55,417 nt of DNA, taken from contig CAMZNU010000011.1 in assembly GCA_947313885.1 (NCBI GenBank), positions 1 through 55,417 on the forward strand, read 5' to 3'. This DNA is from an uncultured Clostridia bacterium (GTDB taxonomy: Bacteria; Bacillota; Clostridia; Lachnospirales; CAMZNU01). Shown here piece by piece: positions 34,435-43,660 of the stretch (position 1 is the stretch's first letter; each line of letters begins with the position of its first letter). A program made the position numbers and the translations under genes. Below the pieces are notes generated by a model that ran no database searches, was not told the DNA's origin, and saw only the letters and a program-made list of their open reading frames with translations.

Positions 34435-34800
34435 ATGGCACGTATAGCAGGAGTAGATTTACCGAGAGAAAAACGTGTTGAAATCGGATTAACTTATATT
34501 TTTGGTATCGGACGAAATGTATCTAAAGCAGTATTATTAGAGACAGGTATAGATAAAAATATTAGAATCAAAGATTTAACAGAAGACGAATTAAATAAAA
34601 TTCGTAAAGCAATAGAGAATTATAGAATCGAAGGGGATTTAAGAAGAGAAATAGCGTTAAATATTAAAAGATTATCTGAAATCGGCTGTTACAGAGGAAT
34701 CCGTCATAGAAGAGGACTTCCTGTTAGAGGACAAAAAACGAAAACAAATGCAAGAACGAGAAAAGGTCCAAAGAGAAGTATAGCTGGTAAAAAGAAATAA
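34435..34800 (+). CDS. rpsM: 30S ribosomal protein S13
   Basis: 121 residues: [63 protein letters not shown]. Complete. The 111-base spacer before it carries a short AGGGT/ACCCT hairpin near 34358, possibly a leader structure, and a GGAGG site. Confidence 0.98.
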   Translation: MARIAGVDLPREKRVEIGLTYIFGIGRNVSKAVLLETGIDKNIRIKDLTEDELNKIRKAIENYRIEGDLRREIALNIKRLSEIGCYRGIRHRRGLPVRGQKTKTNARTRKGPKRSIAGKKK

Positions 34801-34821
34801 TTAAAGAAGGAGGACTATAAG

Positions 34822-35217
34822 ATGGCTAAAAAAGCTGTTAAGAAAGTAACACGTAGACGTGCTAAAAAAGTTGTTGATCGTGGGCAAGCGCATATACAAT
34901 CAACATTTAACAATACAATAATAACAATAACAGATACACAAGGAAACGCGTTATCATGGGCAAGTGCAGGACAATTAGGATTTAAAGGTTCTAGAAAAGC
35001 TACACCATATGCAGCACAACAAGCAGGTGAAGCGGCAGTAGAAAGAGCGAAAGTATATAGTTTAAAATCAGTAGAAGTATTTGTAAAAGGTCCAGGATCA
35101 GGAAGAGAAGCAGCAATAAGATCATTACAAGCGGCAGGATTAGATGTAACGATGATAAAAGACGTTACACCAGTTCCACATAACGGTTGTAGACCACCAA
35201 AACGTAGAAGAGTATAA
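34822..35217 (+). CDS. rpsK: 30S ribosomal protein S11
   Basis: 131 residues: [46 protein letters not shown] and [19 protein letters not shown]. Complete S11 of the 30S platform; the [11 protein letters not shown] end is invariant. AAGGAGG is upstream. Confidence 0.98.
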   Translation: MAKKAVKKVTRRRAKKVVDRGQAHIQSTFNNTIITITDTQGNALSWASAGQLGFKGSRKATPYAAQQAGEAAVERAKVYSLKSVEVFVKGPGSGREAAIRSLQAAGLDVTMIKDVTPVPHNGCRPPKRRRV

Positions 35218-35237
35218 TCGAAAGGAGGATTAATAGT

Positions 35238-35837
35238 ATGGCAAGAGATATGACACCAGTTTTAAAGAAATGTAGATCTTTAGGACTAGAGCCAAGTTTA
35301 CTAGGAGTTAATAAAAAACCTTCAAAGAAAAAACCAAGAGAAGGAAGAAAAGTTAGCGAATACGGAGTACAACTTAAAGAAAAACAAAAAGTTAAATTTG
35401 TATATGGAGTTTTAGAAACTCAATTTAGAAATTACTATAAAAGAGGAACTAAAATGCAAGGAACAGCAGGGGATAACTTATTAAAATTATTAGAAGTTAG
35501 ACTTGACAATGTAGTGTATAGATTAGGACTTGCGAGAACGAGAGTAGAAGCAAGACAAATATGTAGACATAACCACATTTTAGTAAACGGTAAAAGAGTT
35601 AACATACCATCATATAGCGTTAAGCAAGGTGACGTAATAGAAGTATGTGCAAAATCAAAATCAAAATCAGCACAAAGATTTAAAGATATTTTAGAAGTAT
35701 CTTCAAATAGACCGGTACCAGCATGGTTAGCAGTTGATAAAGATAATCTTAAAGGTACTGTAAATCATATACCATCAAGAGATGAAATAGATTTACCAGT
35801 AAATGAAACACTAATTGTTGAATTATATTCTAAATAA
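35238..35837 (+). CDS. rpsD: 30S ribosomal protein S4
   Basis: 199 residues. The zinc-free N-terminal domain (ARDMTPVLKKCRSLGLEPSLLG) precedes an S4 domain (LEVRLDNVVYRLGLARTRVEARQICRHNHILVNGKRVNIPSY). Complete and of Firmicute length. S4 nucleates 30S assembly and represses its own operon in other bacteria. AAAGGAGG is upstream. Confidence 0.98.
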   Translation: MARDMTPVLKKCRSLGLEPSLLGVNKKPSKKKPREGRKVSEYGVQLKEKQKVKFVYGVLETQFRNYYKRGTKMQGTAGDNLLKLLEVRLDNVVYRLGLARTRVEARQICRHNHILVNGKRVNIPSYSVKQGDVIEVCAKSKSKSAQRFKDILEVSSNRPVPAWLAVDKDNLKGTVNHIPSRDEIDLPVNETLIVELYSK

Positions 35838-35890
35838 TCAGCGTTATAGGTCATTGGTTATTTATTTAATACAATTAGAGGAGGTATGTA

Positions 35891-36856
35891 ATGTTAGGAT
35901 TTGAAAAACCTCGTATTGAAGTTGTTGAGATTTCTGATAGTGGTGACTACGGTAAGTTTGTAGTAGAACCTTTAGAAAGAGGATATGGTTTAACACTAGG
36001 TAACTCATTAAGAAGAATATTATTATCATCATTACCAGGTATAGCTATAAGTAATGTTAAGATAGAAGGTGCGTTACATGAGTACGGAACACTTGAATAT
36101 GTTAAGGAAGACGTATCAGAAATAATACTAAACCTAAAACAAGTAGCCTTTAGATATGAAGGAGACGATGAAGAGAATTTTGAACCTGTAACAGCAACAA
36201 TCGAAGTAGCTGGTGAAGGAATTGTAAAAGCTAGCAATATAAAAATCAACCCAGATATTGAAGTAGTAAATGGAGATTTAGAAATAGCGACATTAACAGA
36301 TGCTAAATCAAAATTATTTATTGACTTAATAGTTAAAAAGGGAAGAGGATATGTAACAGAAGAGAAACATAAGAAAGATGTGAACACAGTAAGAATGATA
36401 CCATTAGATACATCATTTACGCCGATAAGACGTATAAATTTTAATGTAGAGAATACTAGAGTAGGTCAAGTAACCGATTTAGATAAATTAACGTTAGAAG
36501 TGTGGACAGATGGTAGTATGAAATCTAACGAGGCAGTAAGTTATGCATCAAAAATATTAAGTGAACACTTAAATATTTTTACACAGTTATCAGACATTGG
36601 CGAAAAAGTTGAAGTTATGATAGAAAAAGAAGTAAGTGAAAAAGAAAAAATATTAGTAATGACAATAGACGAGTTAGACTTATCAGTGAGATCACATAAT
36701 TGCTTAAAACGTGCTGGAATAAATTCAGTAGAAGAATTGACTAGTAAAACAGCAGAAGACATGATGAAAGTAAGAAATTTAGGAAATAAATCTTTAGAAG
36801 AAGTAATGAATAAGATGAAACAACTAAATCTTACATTTGCAGAAAACAAACAATAA
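35891..36856 (+). CDS. rpoA: RNA polymerase alpha subunit
   Basis: 321 residues. The N-terminal assembly domain has [28 protein letters not shown]. After a flexible linker, the C-terminal domain has [44 protein letters not shown], the UP-element and activator-contacting surface. Complete. AGAGGAGG precedes the ATG. Confidence 0.98.
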   Translation: MLGFEKPRIEVVEISDSGDYGKFVVEPLERGYGLTLGNSLRRILLSSLPGIAISNVKIEGALHEYGTLEYVKEDVSEIILNLKQVAFRYEGDDEENFEPVTATIEVAGEGIVKASNIKINPDIEVVNGDLEIATLTDAKSKLFIDLIVKKGRGYVTEEKHKKDVNTVRMIPLDTSFTPIRRINFNVENTRVGQVTDLDKLTLEVWTDGSMKSNEAVSYASKILSEHLNIFTQLSDIGEKVEVMIEKEVSEKEKILVMTIDELDLSVRSHNCLKRAGINSVEELTSKTAEDMMKVRNLGNKSLEEVMNKMKQLNLTFAENKQ

Positions 36857-36879
36857 TAAAAAGAGAAGGAGGTTTTAGT

Positions 36880-37416
36880 GTGGCAGGTTATAGAAAATTA
36901 GGACGTACAAGTCCGCAAAGAAAAGCAATGCTTCGTAACTTAACAACTAACCTTTTATATAATGGTAGAATAAAAACAACTGAAACTAGAGCTAAAGAAT
37001 TAAGAAAAATGGCAGAAAAATTAATTACTCTTGCAGTTAAAGAGCAATCAAATTTTGAAGAAGTTACAGTTAAAACTAAAGTTGCTAAAAAAGATGCAAC
37101 TGGTCGTCGTATAAAAGAAGTTGTAAATGGTAAAAAAGTTACAGTATTTGAAGAGGTAGATAAAACAATTAAAAAAGATTTACCAAGCAGATTAAATGCT
37201 AGAAGAAAAATATTAAGTGTTTTATATCCAGTAACAGAAGTTCCAGCAGATGGTAGAAAAGTTCGCCAGAACACAGTTAAAGTAGATATGGCATCAAAAA
37301 TGTTTGATGAAATAGCTCCTAGATATACTGATCGTAAAGGTGGATACACAAGAATAGTTAAATTAGGTCCGAGAAAAGGTGACGGAGCTGAGGAAGTTAT
37401 AATTGAATTAGTTTAA
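36880..37416 (+). CDS. rplQ: 50S ribosomal protein L17 (long form)
   Basis: 178 residues from a GTG start (GAAGGAGG upstream). [49 protein letters not shown] is standard L17, and the end [24 protein letters not shown] too. In the middle, residues of about 62-110 form a charged insertion ([22 protein letters not shown]), making the protein roughly 55 residues longer than in Bacillus. Such long forms occur in Lachnospiraceae and relatives, as I recall. Confidence 0.97.
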   Translation: MAGYRKLGRTSPQRKAMLRNLTTNLLYNGRIKTTETRAKELRKMAEKLITLAVKEQSNFEEVTVKTKVAKKDATGRRIKEVVNGKKVTVFEEVDKTIKKDLPSRLNARRKILSVLYPVTEVPADGRKVRQNTVKVDMASKMFDEIAPRYTDRKGGYTRIVKLGPRKGDGAEEVIIELV

Positions 37417-37436
37417 AACTTGCAGGAAAATATAAT

Positions 37437-37471
37437 TAAAAAAGGAGAAGGCGTAGTCTTCTCCTTTTTTA
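37437..37471 (+). terminator. terminator of the ribosomal superoperon
   Basis: Stem AAAAGGAGAAG / CTTCTCCTTTT with a 7-base loop and T-run, after rplQ. Confidence 0.93.
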
Positions 37472-37539
37472 AAAAAGTTAAACAAAAGGTATTAAAGTAG
37501 TTGTAAATGAACTAACGTATTTACTTACTGTGGTATATT

Positions 37540-37641
37540 GTGCAACAATTAGTAAAGAATATAATAAAAGGTAGAGAGTATTTAAAAATAAAAAAATGTG
37601 GTAGAGGATATTTAACAATAAAAGAATTACAAAAGTTATGA
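37540..37641 (+). pseudogene. possible remnant or micro-ORF with a 30-bp duplication
   Basis: A 33-codon frame starting GTG encodes a basic peptide with GREYLKIKKC followed by GRGYLTIKEL. The DNA shows an imperfect 30-bp tandem duplication (37570-37599 and 37600-37629). There is no ribosome-binding site and no similarity I can name. It could be a gene relic or chance. Confidence 0.25.
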
Positions 37642-37695
37642 ATTAATATAAACCATAAAAGAAATAGGAACTAATAAAATGCAGAGGGAGTAAAA

Positions 37696-38478
37696 ATGAA
37701 AACAAAAATTACAATAATAATAATATCAACAATGTTATTGTTAGCAAATTTAACGATATTACATAGTAAAGAAGTAGGCGGGATACCGATATTTATGTAC
37801 CATATGATTACAGATGATACGCCTAAAAATCCAAATAGTGAATATTTATATGTATCACCAGAAAATTTTGATATGCAATTAAAAAAAATGCATGATTCAG
37901 GGTATAAAACTATTACTTTTGATGAGCTATCAAAATCAATAGAAAAGGATTTTAAATTACCAGATAAGAGCTTTATAATTACATTTGATGATGGATACTT
38001 AAATAATTATACAGAAGCTTTTCCAATTTTAAAAAAATATGACTATACGGCATATATAGGAATAACAAGTAAGGTAATAGGTGATCCAGACATTTATGAG
38101 TTAGAATATTTTAATTATGACCAAGCAAAGGAAATGCTAGAAAGTGGTGTAATAAAATTTACAAATCATACGTATAGCCATAAAGATTTATCAAAACTAA
38201 GTGAAGAGGAAATTTTATTTCAAATTACTAAAAGTCGAGAAGATATTTATAATAATTTAGGAGTGTATACGGATGTGTTAACTCTACCATTTGGGTATAC
38301 GTCACAAAGGGTACAAAAAATAATAAAAGATGAAGGATATAAAGTATCAATGCGTACGACGGGAAAAATTAAACCAGTAAAAACGAAAGAAGATTTATTA
38401 GCATTATATAGAATAACAATTACAAATGAACATAATTATAATAATATTTTAGATTTAATAAATTCTAAATTAAAATAA
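37696..38478 (+). CDS. polysaccharide deacetylase family protein
   Basis: 260 residues with GAGGGAG before the ATG. An N-terminal signal anchor (TIIIISTMLLLANLTIL) is followed by IPIFMYHMI. The NodB core contains SFIITFDDGYLNN (motif 1, catalytic and metal Asp pair), NHTYSHKDL (motif 2, metal His pair) and LTLPFGY (motif 3). It is most likely a surface-attached enzyme that removes acetyl groups from peptidoglycan or another polymer of N-acetylglucosamine. Substrate is not evident. It is a single gene with its own terminator. Confidence 0.92.
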   Translation: MKTKITIIIISTMLLLANLTILHSKEVGGIPIFMYHMITDDTPKNPNSEYLYVSPENFDMQLKKMHDSGYKTITFDELSKSIEKDFKLPDKSFIITFDDGYLNNYTEAFPILKKYDYTAYIGITSKVIGDPDIYELEYFNYDQAKEMLESGVIKFTNHTYSHKDLSKLSEEEILFQITKSREDIYNNLGVYTDVLTLPFGYTSQRVQKIIKDEGYKVSMRTTGKIKPVKTKEDLLALYRITITNEHNYNNILDLINSKLK

Positions 38479-38486
38479 AAATAGTT

Positions 38487-38538
38487 AAAAATAAAACCTT
38501 ATTAACACATAAAAATGTGTTAATAAGGTTTTATTTTG
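38487..38538. terminator. long bidirectional-type terminator
   Basis: 23-bp perfect stem with outer arms AAAATAAAACC / GGTTTTATTTT and inner TTATTAACACAT / ATGTGTTAATAA. Confidence 0.88.
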
Positions 38539-38844
38539 GTTTAAAGAAAAGATAGATTTTGTAACTATAGAAAAGAAATATAAAGAAGAACAGGAAAAAT
38601 AAATAAGATATTGATTTTAGGAGCTGGAAAATTATTAAGAAAGATATAAAAGAAGTATGTAGACTTTTAGATATAAAGAAATAAAAAATACACAATTTGT
38701 TTGAGAGAGTTAAATGAATTGTATATTAAATAATAGTAGTGTAAAATATAAACAATAGTACACAAAAAAGAGTGTATAAATATTTATAAATGTTAATAAA
38801 CGTGTCAATAATAAAAGTTATAAACAGTCTACGGGGGAAATAAG
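38539..38844. other. AT-rich intergenic stretch before the defence pair
   Basis: About 300 bases without a credible gene. One frame near 38610-38685 encodes a 25-residue lysine-rich peptide ending DIKEVCRLLDIKK with no start or ribosome-binding site, possibly a decayed gene end. A promoter for the following ATPase gene is expected here, but no clear -35/-10 pair could be fixed. Confidence 0.5.
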
Positions 38845-40398
38845 ATGATATTAGAATTTGAAATAGGTGGGTTTAAATCATTTAATGAGAAAAAAACTAT
38901 ATACTTTACGCCTCTTAAAAACACGCGACTTAAAAATAGTAAGTTTGAAAATAACTATTATATTGGTAAAAAACATAAGGCTATGAAATCATCAGTTATA
39001 TTAGGGGATAACGGTTCTGGTAAAAGCAACTTACTAGAAGGGATAAAATTCCTAAAAAATATGATAACAATAGTAAATGATAGTGGAGAAATTATAGGTA
39101 ATGACAAACTAAATAAAAAAAGCAAAAACGTATACTTTAGAATTGATGTATTAACAAAAGATGATACGTTTTTTAGTTATGAAATAAAATTTAATCAACA
39201 AAATATAATAAAAGAAACGTTAAAAAAAGAAAATGATTTAATTTATACTTTTGATTCTTCAGACTTAAAAAAAGAAAATAGAGTACATATAGGAGAAAAA
39301 GCAACTATAACAAAAGAACGAAGAATATATGATAGTAAAATAATAGATGGTGATGAAGCTGGAAAGTTAGAAATATATCAACCAGTTATTTTTAAACTTA
39401 ATATGAGTAAAAACATAAAAGAAATAGGAATGTTTTTAGATGAAATAAGAAATATAACGGTAGATACAGGAAAAACAGAAGATATATATAAAATAACAGA
39501 AAAACAAAAAATAAATTTAGAAAAAAATGAAGAGTTTATAATTGGTATATTAAAAAATTTAGATGAAAGTATAAGCGGAATAGGTTTTCTTAATTTTAGT
39601 GATGATACATTTGAAATATTAATAAGAAGAGAAGATATACAGTATAAAAATATTAGCTATCCAATGAATGAAATAGAAAAAAGAGTAAAAGAAATAGAGT
39701 TATATAAAATATGGATAGAAGCACTAGAGCAAAGAGAAAAGGTAATAACTATGTTTAAGGAAGTAGCGTTAGGTGAGGAAAAAATAGAGTCATATGATAA
39801 AAAAATAGAGTCGTATGATAAAGGAATAGAGTCATGTAAGAAAAAAATAGAGTTGTGTATGCAAGACGTATCCACATGTTATAAAGAAATAGACCCGTAT
39901 ATAGAAGAAATAAAAAACACTGAGTACGAAGAAAAGTTAGAAAAAGAATTAAAAGATAAAGCTATAAAGTATTATAAAGATGAAGATAAAAACATATTTA
40001 AAAACTTAATTTTATCAAGACCAGATATGGACAATAGACATATAAAATTAGAATCTACAGGAATAAGAAAAATAATAAACCTATTTGAGGAATTAATAAA
40101 ATTTAAAGAAGGTGGAGTTTTATTAGTAGATGAATTAGATTCATCAATAAGTACTAGAGGGCTATTAATAACTATTACAGATTTTATAAACATAGAGGAA
40201 AATAAAAAAGGTCAATTAATAATGTCATCGCATAACAGTGCAATAATAGATGATGTATTTAAGGCAGAGCAAATATATATAGTAGAGAAAAATGCAAAAA
40301 CATTAGAATCCGAAATAACAGCATTAAGTGATTTTAAAAAAATAGATAAAGTTCAAAACCGTTCAGATACGTATATTGGAGGAGGTTTTAAACTATAA
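38845..40398 (+). CDS. AAA family ATPase (RloA/AbiLi-like, AAA_15/OLD-type)
   Basis: 517 residues. It starts MILEFEIGGFKSFNEKKTIYF, the usual opening of these SMC-like ATPases. Walker A is GDNGSGKSNLLEG (about residues 54-66). The C-terminus has Walker B GGVLLVDELDSSIS, then LIMSSHNSAI (H-loop). A middle region (residues about 280-370) is coiled coil and contains four 7-residue repeats of KIESYDK type, encoded by a 21-bp tandem repeat. The stop overlaps the start of the RloB-like gene. Such ATPase plus RloB/TOPRIM pairs (RloAB, AbiL, and the related PARIS) are phage-defence systems. Exact type is inference. Confidence 0.85.
   Translation: MILEFEIGGFKSFNEKKTIYFTPLKNTRLKNSKFENNYYIGKKHKAMKSSVILGDNGSGKSNLLEGIKFLKNMITIVNDSGEIIGNDKLNKKSKNVYFRIDVLTKDDTFFSYEIKFNQQNIIKETLKKENDLIYTFDSSDLKKENRVHIGEKATITKERRIYDSKIIDGDEAGKLEIYQPVIFKLNMSKNIKEIGMFLDEIRNITVDTGKTEDIYKITEKQKINLEKNEEFIIGILKNLDESISGIGFLNFSDDTFEILIRREDIQYKNISYPMNEIEKRVKEIELYKIWIEALEQREKVITMFKEVALGEEKIESYDKKIESYDKGIESCKKKIELCMQDVSTCYKEIDPYIEEIKNTEYEEKLEKELKDKAIKYYKDEDKNIFKNLILSRPDMDNRHIKLESTGIRKIINLFEELIKFKEGGVLLVDELDSSISTRGLLITITDFINIEENKKGQLIMSSHNSAIIDDVFKAEQIYIVEKNAKTLESEITALSDFKKIDKVQNRSDTYIGGGFKL
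39781..39864 (+). repeat. 21-bp tandem repeat coding a coiled-coil heptad
   Basis: Four units at 39781, 39802, 39823 and 39844, diverging towards the 3' end. Each encodes seven residues (KIESYDK, KIESYDK, GIESCKK, KIELCMQ), so slippage changes the coil length without changing the frame. Confidence 0.9.
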
Positions 40399-41093
40399 TG
40401 GGTAGAGGCGAAAAACAAAAAAATATAAAAGATAGTTTAAAGAAAGGAAAAGGAAAAGCAGAAGTATCAAAAAAGGAAATACACCTTTTAGTAGAAGGCA
40501 AAACAGAAGAAAGTTTTTTTAAGGTAATGAAAGATATAGAAAAAATAAACATAAAGAAAATTATAATTGTAGGTGGTGTATATGAACCAGCTTTAAAAAA
40601 TATTAAAAATATTAAAAAAAAAATGACAGGTAGCAAAGGAAAACAAAATATAATATTAGTAGTTTTAGATTTAGACAATGAAGAAAAAAATGATGGAATG
40701 ACAGAAGAGAAGTTAAATGAAAAACTAAAAAATATAATTAACTATTTAGAAGATGACAACGACTATAACAACATATTTTTCACATACAAAAATTTTGAAA
40801 CCTTTTTAGCAAAATGTATAGATGAAGAGAAAATAGGTAAGTGGAATAACATAGATACAAAGAAAATAAAAAGTGATCCAATGATTTACAGTAAAGTAAT
40901 GAGAAATGGAACTATAGAAAATGCAGAAAAATCTTTTAATGAAAATAATTTGTACTACAAAAAGAAAGACTTTGAAAAAGCCAAACCAAAAAAAGAAAAT
41001 ATATCAAAAATCCAAAGTGGGTTAACTTACATAGTAGAGTATATAGAAAAAATAAATGAGAGTAATAGTAATGAAGTAGTTAAAAATAGATAA
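40398..41093 (+). CDS. RloB-like (TOPRIM-related) protein, partner of the AAA ATPase
   Basis: 231 residues. A very basic N-terminus (GRGEKQKNIKDSLKKGKGKAE) is followed by IHLLVEGKTEESFFKVM, with the conserved Glu-Gly-x-Thr-Glu. IILVVLDLDNEE then gives the D-x-D pair. These two acidic motifs are typical of TOPRIM nuclease folds and of the RloB/AbiLii family. The stop of the ATPase and this start overlap (TAATG), so the two are made together, and the product is the likely effector. Target and trigger are unknown. It ends 25 bases before pepA. Confidence 0.8.
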   Translation: MGRGEKQKNIKDSLKKGKGKAEVSKKEIHLLVEGKTEESFFKVMKDIEKINIKKIIIVGGVYEPALKNIKNIKKKMTGSKGKQNIILVVLDLDNEEKNDGMTEEKLNEKLKNIINYLEDDNDYNNIFFTYKNFETFLAKCIDEEKIGKWNNIDTKKIKSDPMIYSKVMRNGTIENAEKSFNENNLYYKKKDFEKAKPKKENISKIQSGLTYIVEYIEKINESNSNEVVKNR

Positions 41094-41118
41094 AAAACAT
41101 ATATTATAGGAGGATTTT

Positions 41119-42558
41119 ATGAATATTAAAGTAGTTAAAGATTATGGGAAAGTATATGACAATTACGTAATGCCAAAGTTTGAAAAAGGTGTAGTAGTTT
41201 ATGAAGATCTTGAAAAAGAGGCAAAAGAGATTTTAGAAGCAACGATTAAAAAAGAAAATTTCACAGGTAAAAAAGGTAAAACAATTAGCTGTAAAGTAAT
41301 GCACAAAGGTAAATTAGTTAATATAACGTATGTAGGATTAGGTAAAGAAGATGAATTAAAACCATATGAAGTTATAGAGTCATTTTATAAAGTGTTAAAA
41401 AGTGTTAAAGGTGATGTATTAATAAATAAAAGTAGTGTAAAAATATCATACGTTGTAGAAGCTATAAACTATAGCCAATATAAATTTGATAAGTACAAAA
41501 CAGAAAAAGAGAACAAAGAAAATGAAGAAAATAAAAAAGAAGTAAGTTTTGATATATTTACTAAAAAAGATGAGGATATTAAAGAAGGTGTAGTATTATC
41601 AGAATCAGTAATGATAACAAGAGATTTAATAAATGAACCAGCTAACGTAATATACCCAGAAACTTTAGCGAAAGAAACAGAAAGATTAGGAAAAAAATAT
41701 GGCTTTGAAGTAGAAGTACTTGATGAAGAAAAAATAAAAGAGTTAAAGATGGAATCATTTTTAGCAGTAGGAAGAGCGGCAGAAAAAAGACCAAAGTTTA
41801 TAATTATGCGTCATGTAGGTGATAAAGAAAATAAAAAAGATATATATGGATTAGTAGGAAAAGGTTTAACATATGATACAGGTGGATTATCATTAAAACC
41901 AAGTACAGGAATGAAAGATATGAAAACAGATATGGGAGGAGCAGGAACGGTTATAGGAACGATGTGTGCTATTGCTAGAATGAACCTTAAGAAAAACGTA
42001 GTAGCAGTAATACCAGCATGTGAAAATTCTATAGGTGGAAATGCATATAGACCAGGAGATATTATAGGATCAATGGCAGGTAAAACTATAGAAGTAGATA
42101 ATACAGATGCAGAAGGTAGATTAACGTTAATAGATGGAGTACACTATATAATAAAAAATGAAGGTGTAAAAGAAGTAATAGACGTTGCAACGTTAACAGG
42201 TGCGGTATTAGTAGCATTAGGATCAACGACAACAGGGGTATTATCAAATAATGATGATATGTATAAACAATTAGAAAATGCGTCAGAAGAAATAGGGGAG
42301 AGAGTTTGGAGATTACCGAATTTCCCAGAATATAAAGAACTGTATAAATCTAAGGTAGCAGACTTAAAAAATTCAGGTGGAAGATATGCAGGCTCGATTA
42401 CAGCAGGAATGTTTATAGGTGAGTTTGTAGGAGACACACCGTGGATGCATTTAGATATAGCGGGAACATCAGCGACAAGTAAGCCGTATGGTTACTATGA
42501 ATATGGTGCAACAGGGCAATGTGTTAGAACGCTATACAATTACTATTTAAATAAATAG
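41119..42558 (+). CDS. pepA: leucyl aminopeptidase (M17)
   Basis: 479 residues, normal length; AGGAGG precedes the ATG. The C-terminal catalytic domain has GLVGKGLTYDTGGLSLKPSTGMKDMKTDMGG (metal Lys and Asp residues) and the family signature NTDAEGRL, followed by LIDGVHYI. The N-terminal domain is variable and lysine-rich. A two-metal exopeptidase for peptide turnover in the cytoplasm, usually hexameric. It has no evident link with the upstream defence pair other than position. Confidence 0.95.
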   Translation: MNIKVVKDYGKVYDNYVMPKFEKGVVVYEDLEKEAKEILEATIKKENFTGKKGKTISCKVMHKGKLVNITYVGLGKEDELKPYEVIESFYKVLKSVKGDVLINKSSVKISYVVEAINYSQYKFDKYKTEKENKENEENKKEVSFDIFTKKDEDIKEGVVLSESVMITRDLINEPANVIYPETLAKETERLGKKYGFEVEVLDEEKIKELKMESFLAVGRAAEKRPKFIIMRHVGDKENKKDIYGLVGKGLTYDTGGLSLKPSTGMKDMKTDMGGAGTVIGTMCAIARMNLKKNVVAVIPACENSIGGNAYRPGDIIGSMAGKTIEVDNTDAEGRLTLIDGVHYIIKNEGVKEVIDVATLTGAVLVALGSTTTGVLSNNDDMYKQLENASEEIGERVWRLPNFPEYKELYKSKVADLKNSGGRYAGSITAGMFIGEFVGDTPWMHLDIAGTSATSKPYGYYEYGATGQCVRTLYNYYLNK

Positions 42559-42562
42559 AAAC

Positions 42563-42587
42563 AAAAAAAGCCGTAAGGCTTTTTTTA
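42563..42587 (+). terminator. pepA terminator
   Basis: AAAAGCC / GGCTTTT stem with a GTAA loop and T-run. Confidence 0.9.
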
Positions 42588-42658
42588 TTTCTTCCAAAAA
42601 CTACTCTTGAAAATGTATACAAAATACTATAAAATAAATACAAATACGGAGGATGAAG

Positions 42659-43246
42659 ATGGCTAAATTATATTTTAAGTACGGAACAATGGGAAGCGGT
42701 AAAAGTTTAGATTTAATAAGAACATACTATAATTATAAGGAAAGAGGGTTAAGTCCCCATTGTTTTAATTCGGGAGTAGATACAAGAAGTAAAGAAAATT
42801 ACATAGAATCAAGAACAGGTGATAAATTAAAAGCAAAAATAATAAATACAGAAGATGATATAAAACAATTGTTTAATAGATTTTCTTTAGAAAATTGTTC
42901 AGTTATTTTAATAGATGAAAGTCAGTTTTTAACGGCGAAACATATAGACGATATAAAAGATTTCATAATGGAAAAAGATATATCAGTTTTATGTTATGGA
43001 TTAAAAACAAATTTCACGTCAAAGTTATTTGATGGTTCAAAAAGATTAATAGAAATATCAGATGTACAAGAAGAGATAAAGGGGATTTGTTGGTGTGGAA
43101 AAAAGGCAACCCAAAATGCAAGGGTGGTAAGAGGTAATGTTGTATATACTGGAGAAGAAATACAAATTGGTGGTAATGAAAGTTATGTGCCTTTATGTTT
43201 TAAACATTATAGAGAAGGAAAAGTAAAAGCGGATATAGAAAAATAA
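42659..43246 (+). CDS. tdk: thymidine kinase (type II)
   Basis: 195 residues from the ATG at 42659, six bases after GGAGG; the earlier ATG at 42653 is too close. P-loop YGTMGSGKSLDLI lies near the start, VILIDESQFL is the Walker B and catalytic Glu, and VLCYGLKTNF is also typical. The C-terminal zinc-binding lasso contains CWCGKKA and a further Cys in PLCFKHY. The enzyme salvages thymidine. Complete. Confidence 0.95.
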   Translation: MAKLYFKYGTMGSGKSLDLIRTYYNYKERGLSPHCFNSGVDTRSKENYIESRTGDKLKAKIINTEDDIKQLFNRFSLENCSVILIDESQFLTAKHIDDIKDFIMEKDISVLCYGLKTNFTSKLFDGSKRLIEISDVQEEIKGICWCGKKATQNARVVRGNVVYTGEEIQIGGNESYVPLCFKHYREGKVKADIEK

Positions 43247-43253
43247 TGTATAT

Positions 43254-43292
43254 AAAAAAGGTAGTTATGCTTTGTCATAATTACCTTTTTTA
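43254..43292 (+). terminator. tdk terminator
   Basis: AAAAAGGTAGTTATG / CATAATTACCTTTTT stem (one mismatch) with a 6-base loop and T-run. Confidence 0.88.
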
Positions 43293-43657
43293 TTATGTAA
43301 TAATTTAAAATGTTTTTTTTAATAGAGGTAGATAATAGTTCGAATATGACCAATGAGCCTAAAATAAGAAGATTAAAACAAGGCATATTTATAATAAAAT
43401 AATATGTTTTAACTGTAGAAAGGATATTATAGAATTTTAACTTTATTAGTAGTAAACCTTTAATAATATTTTAAAACCACAAGTTAATAGTATATGTCAT
43501 TTTAAAATATTCAAATATATAACAATGAGGCTATAATAAAAAGATGATGTACAAATAATGAAACATATACCAAATAATAAATAAAATATATACAAAAAAA
43601 AACCATTATGTTAATATAAACGTGTAAACGTATTTATAAAAACATACTAAGGAGGAA
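43293..43657. other. AT-rich intergenic stretch
   Basis: 365 bases with no credible gene. An ATG at about 43348 opens an 18-residue frame (MTNEPKIRRLKQGIFIIK) without a ribosome-binding site, perhaps a relic. Many TATAAT-like words occur; the nucleotidase promoter is presumably in the last 100 bases but cannot be fixed. Confidence 0.5.
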
Positions 43658-43660
43658 ATG

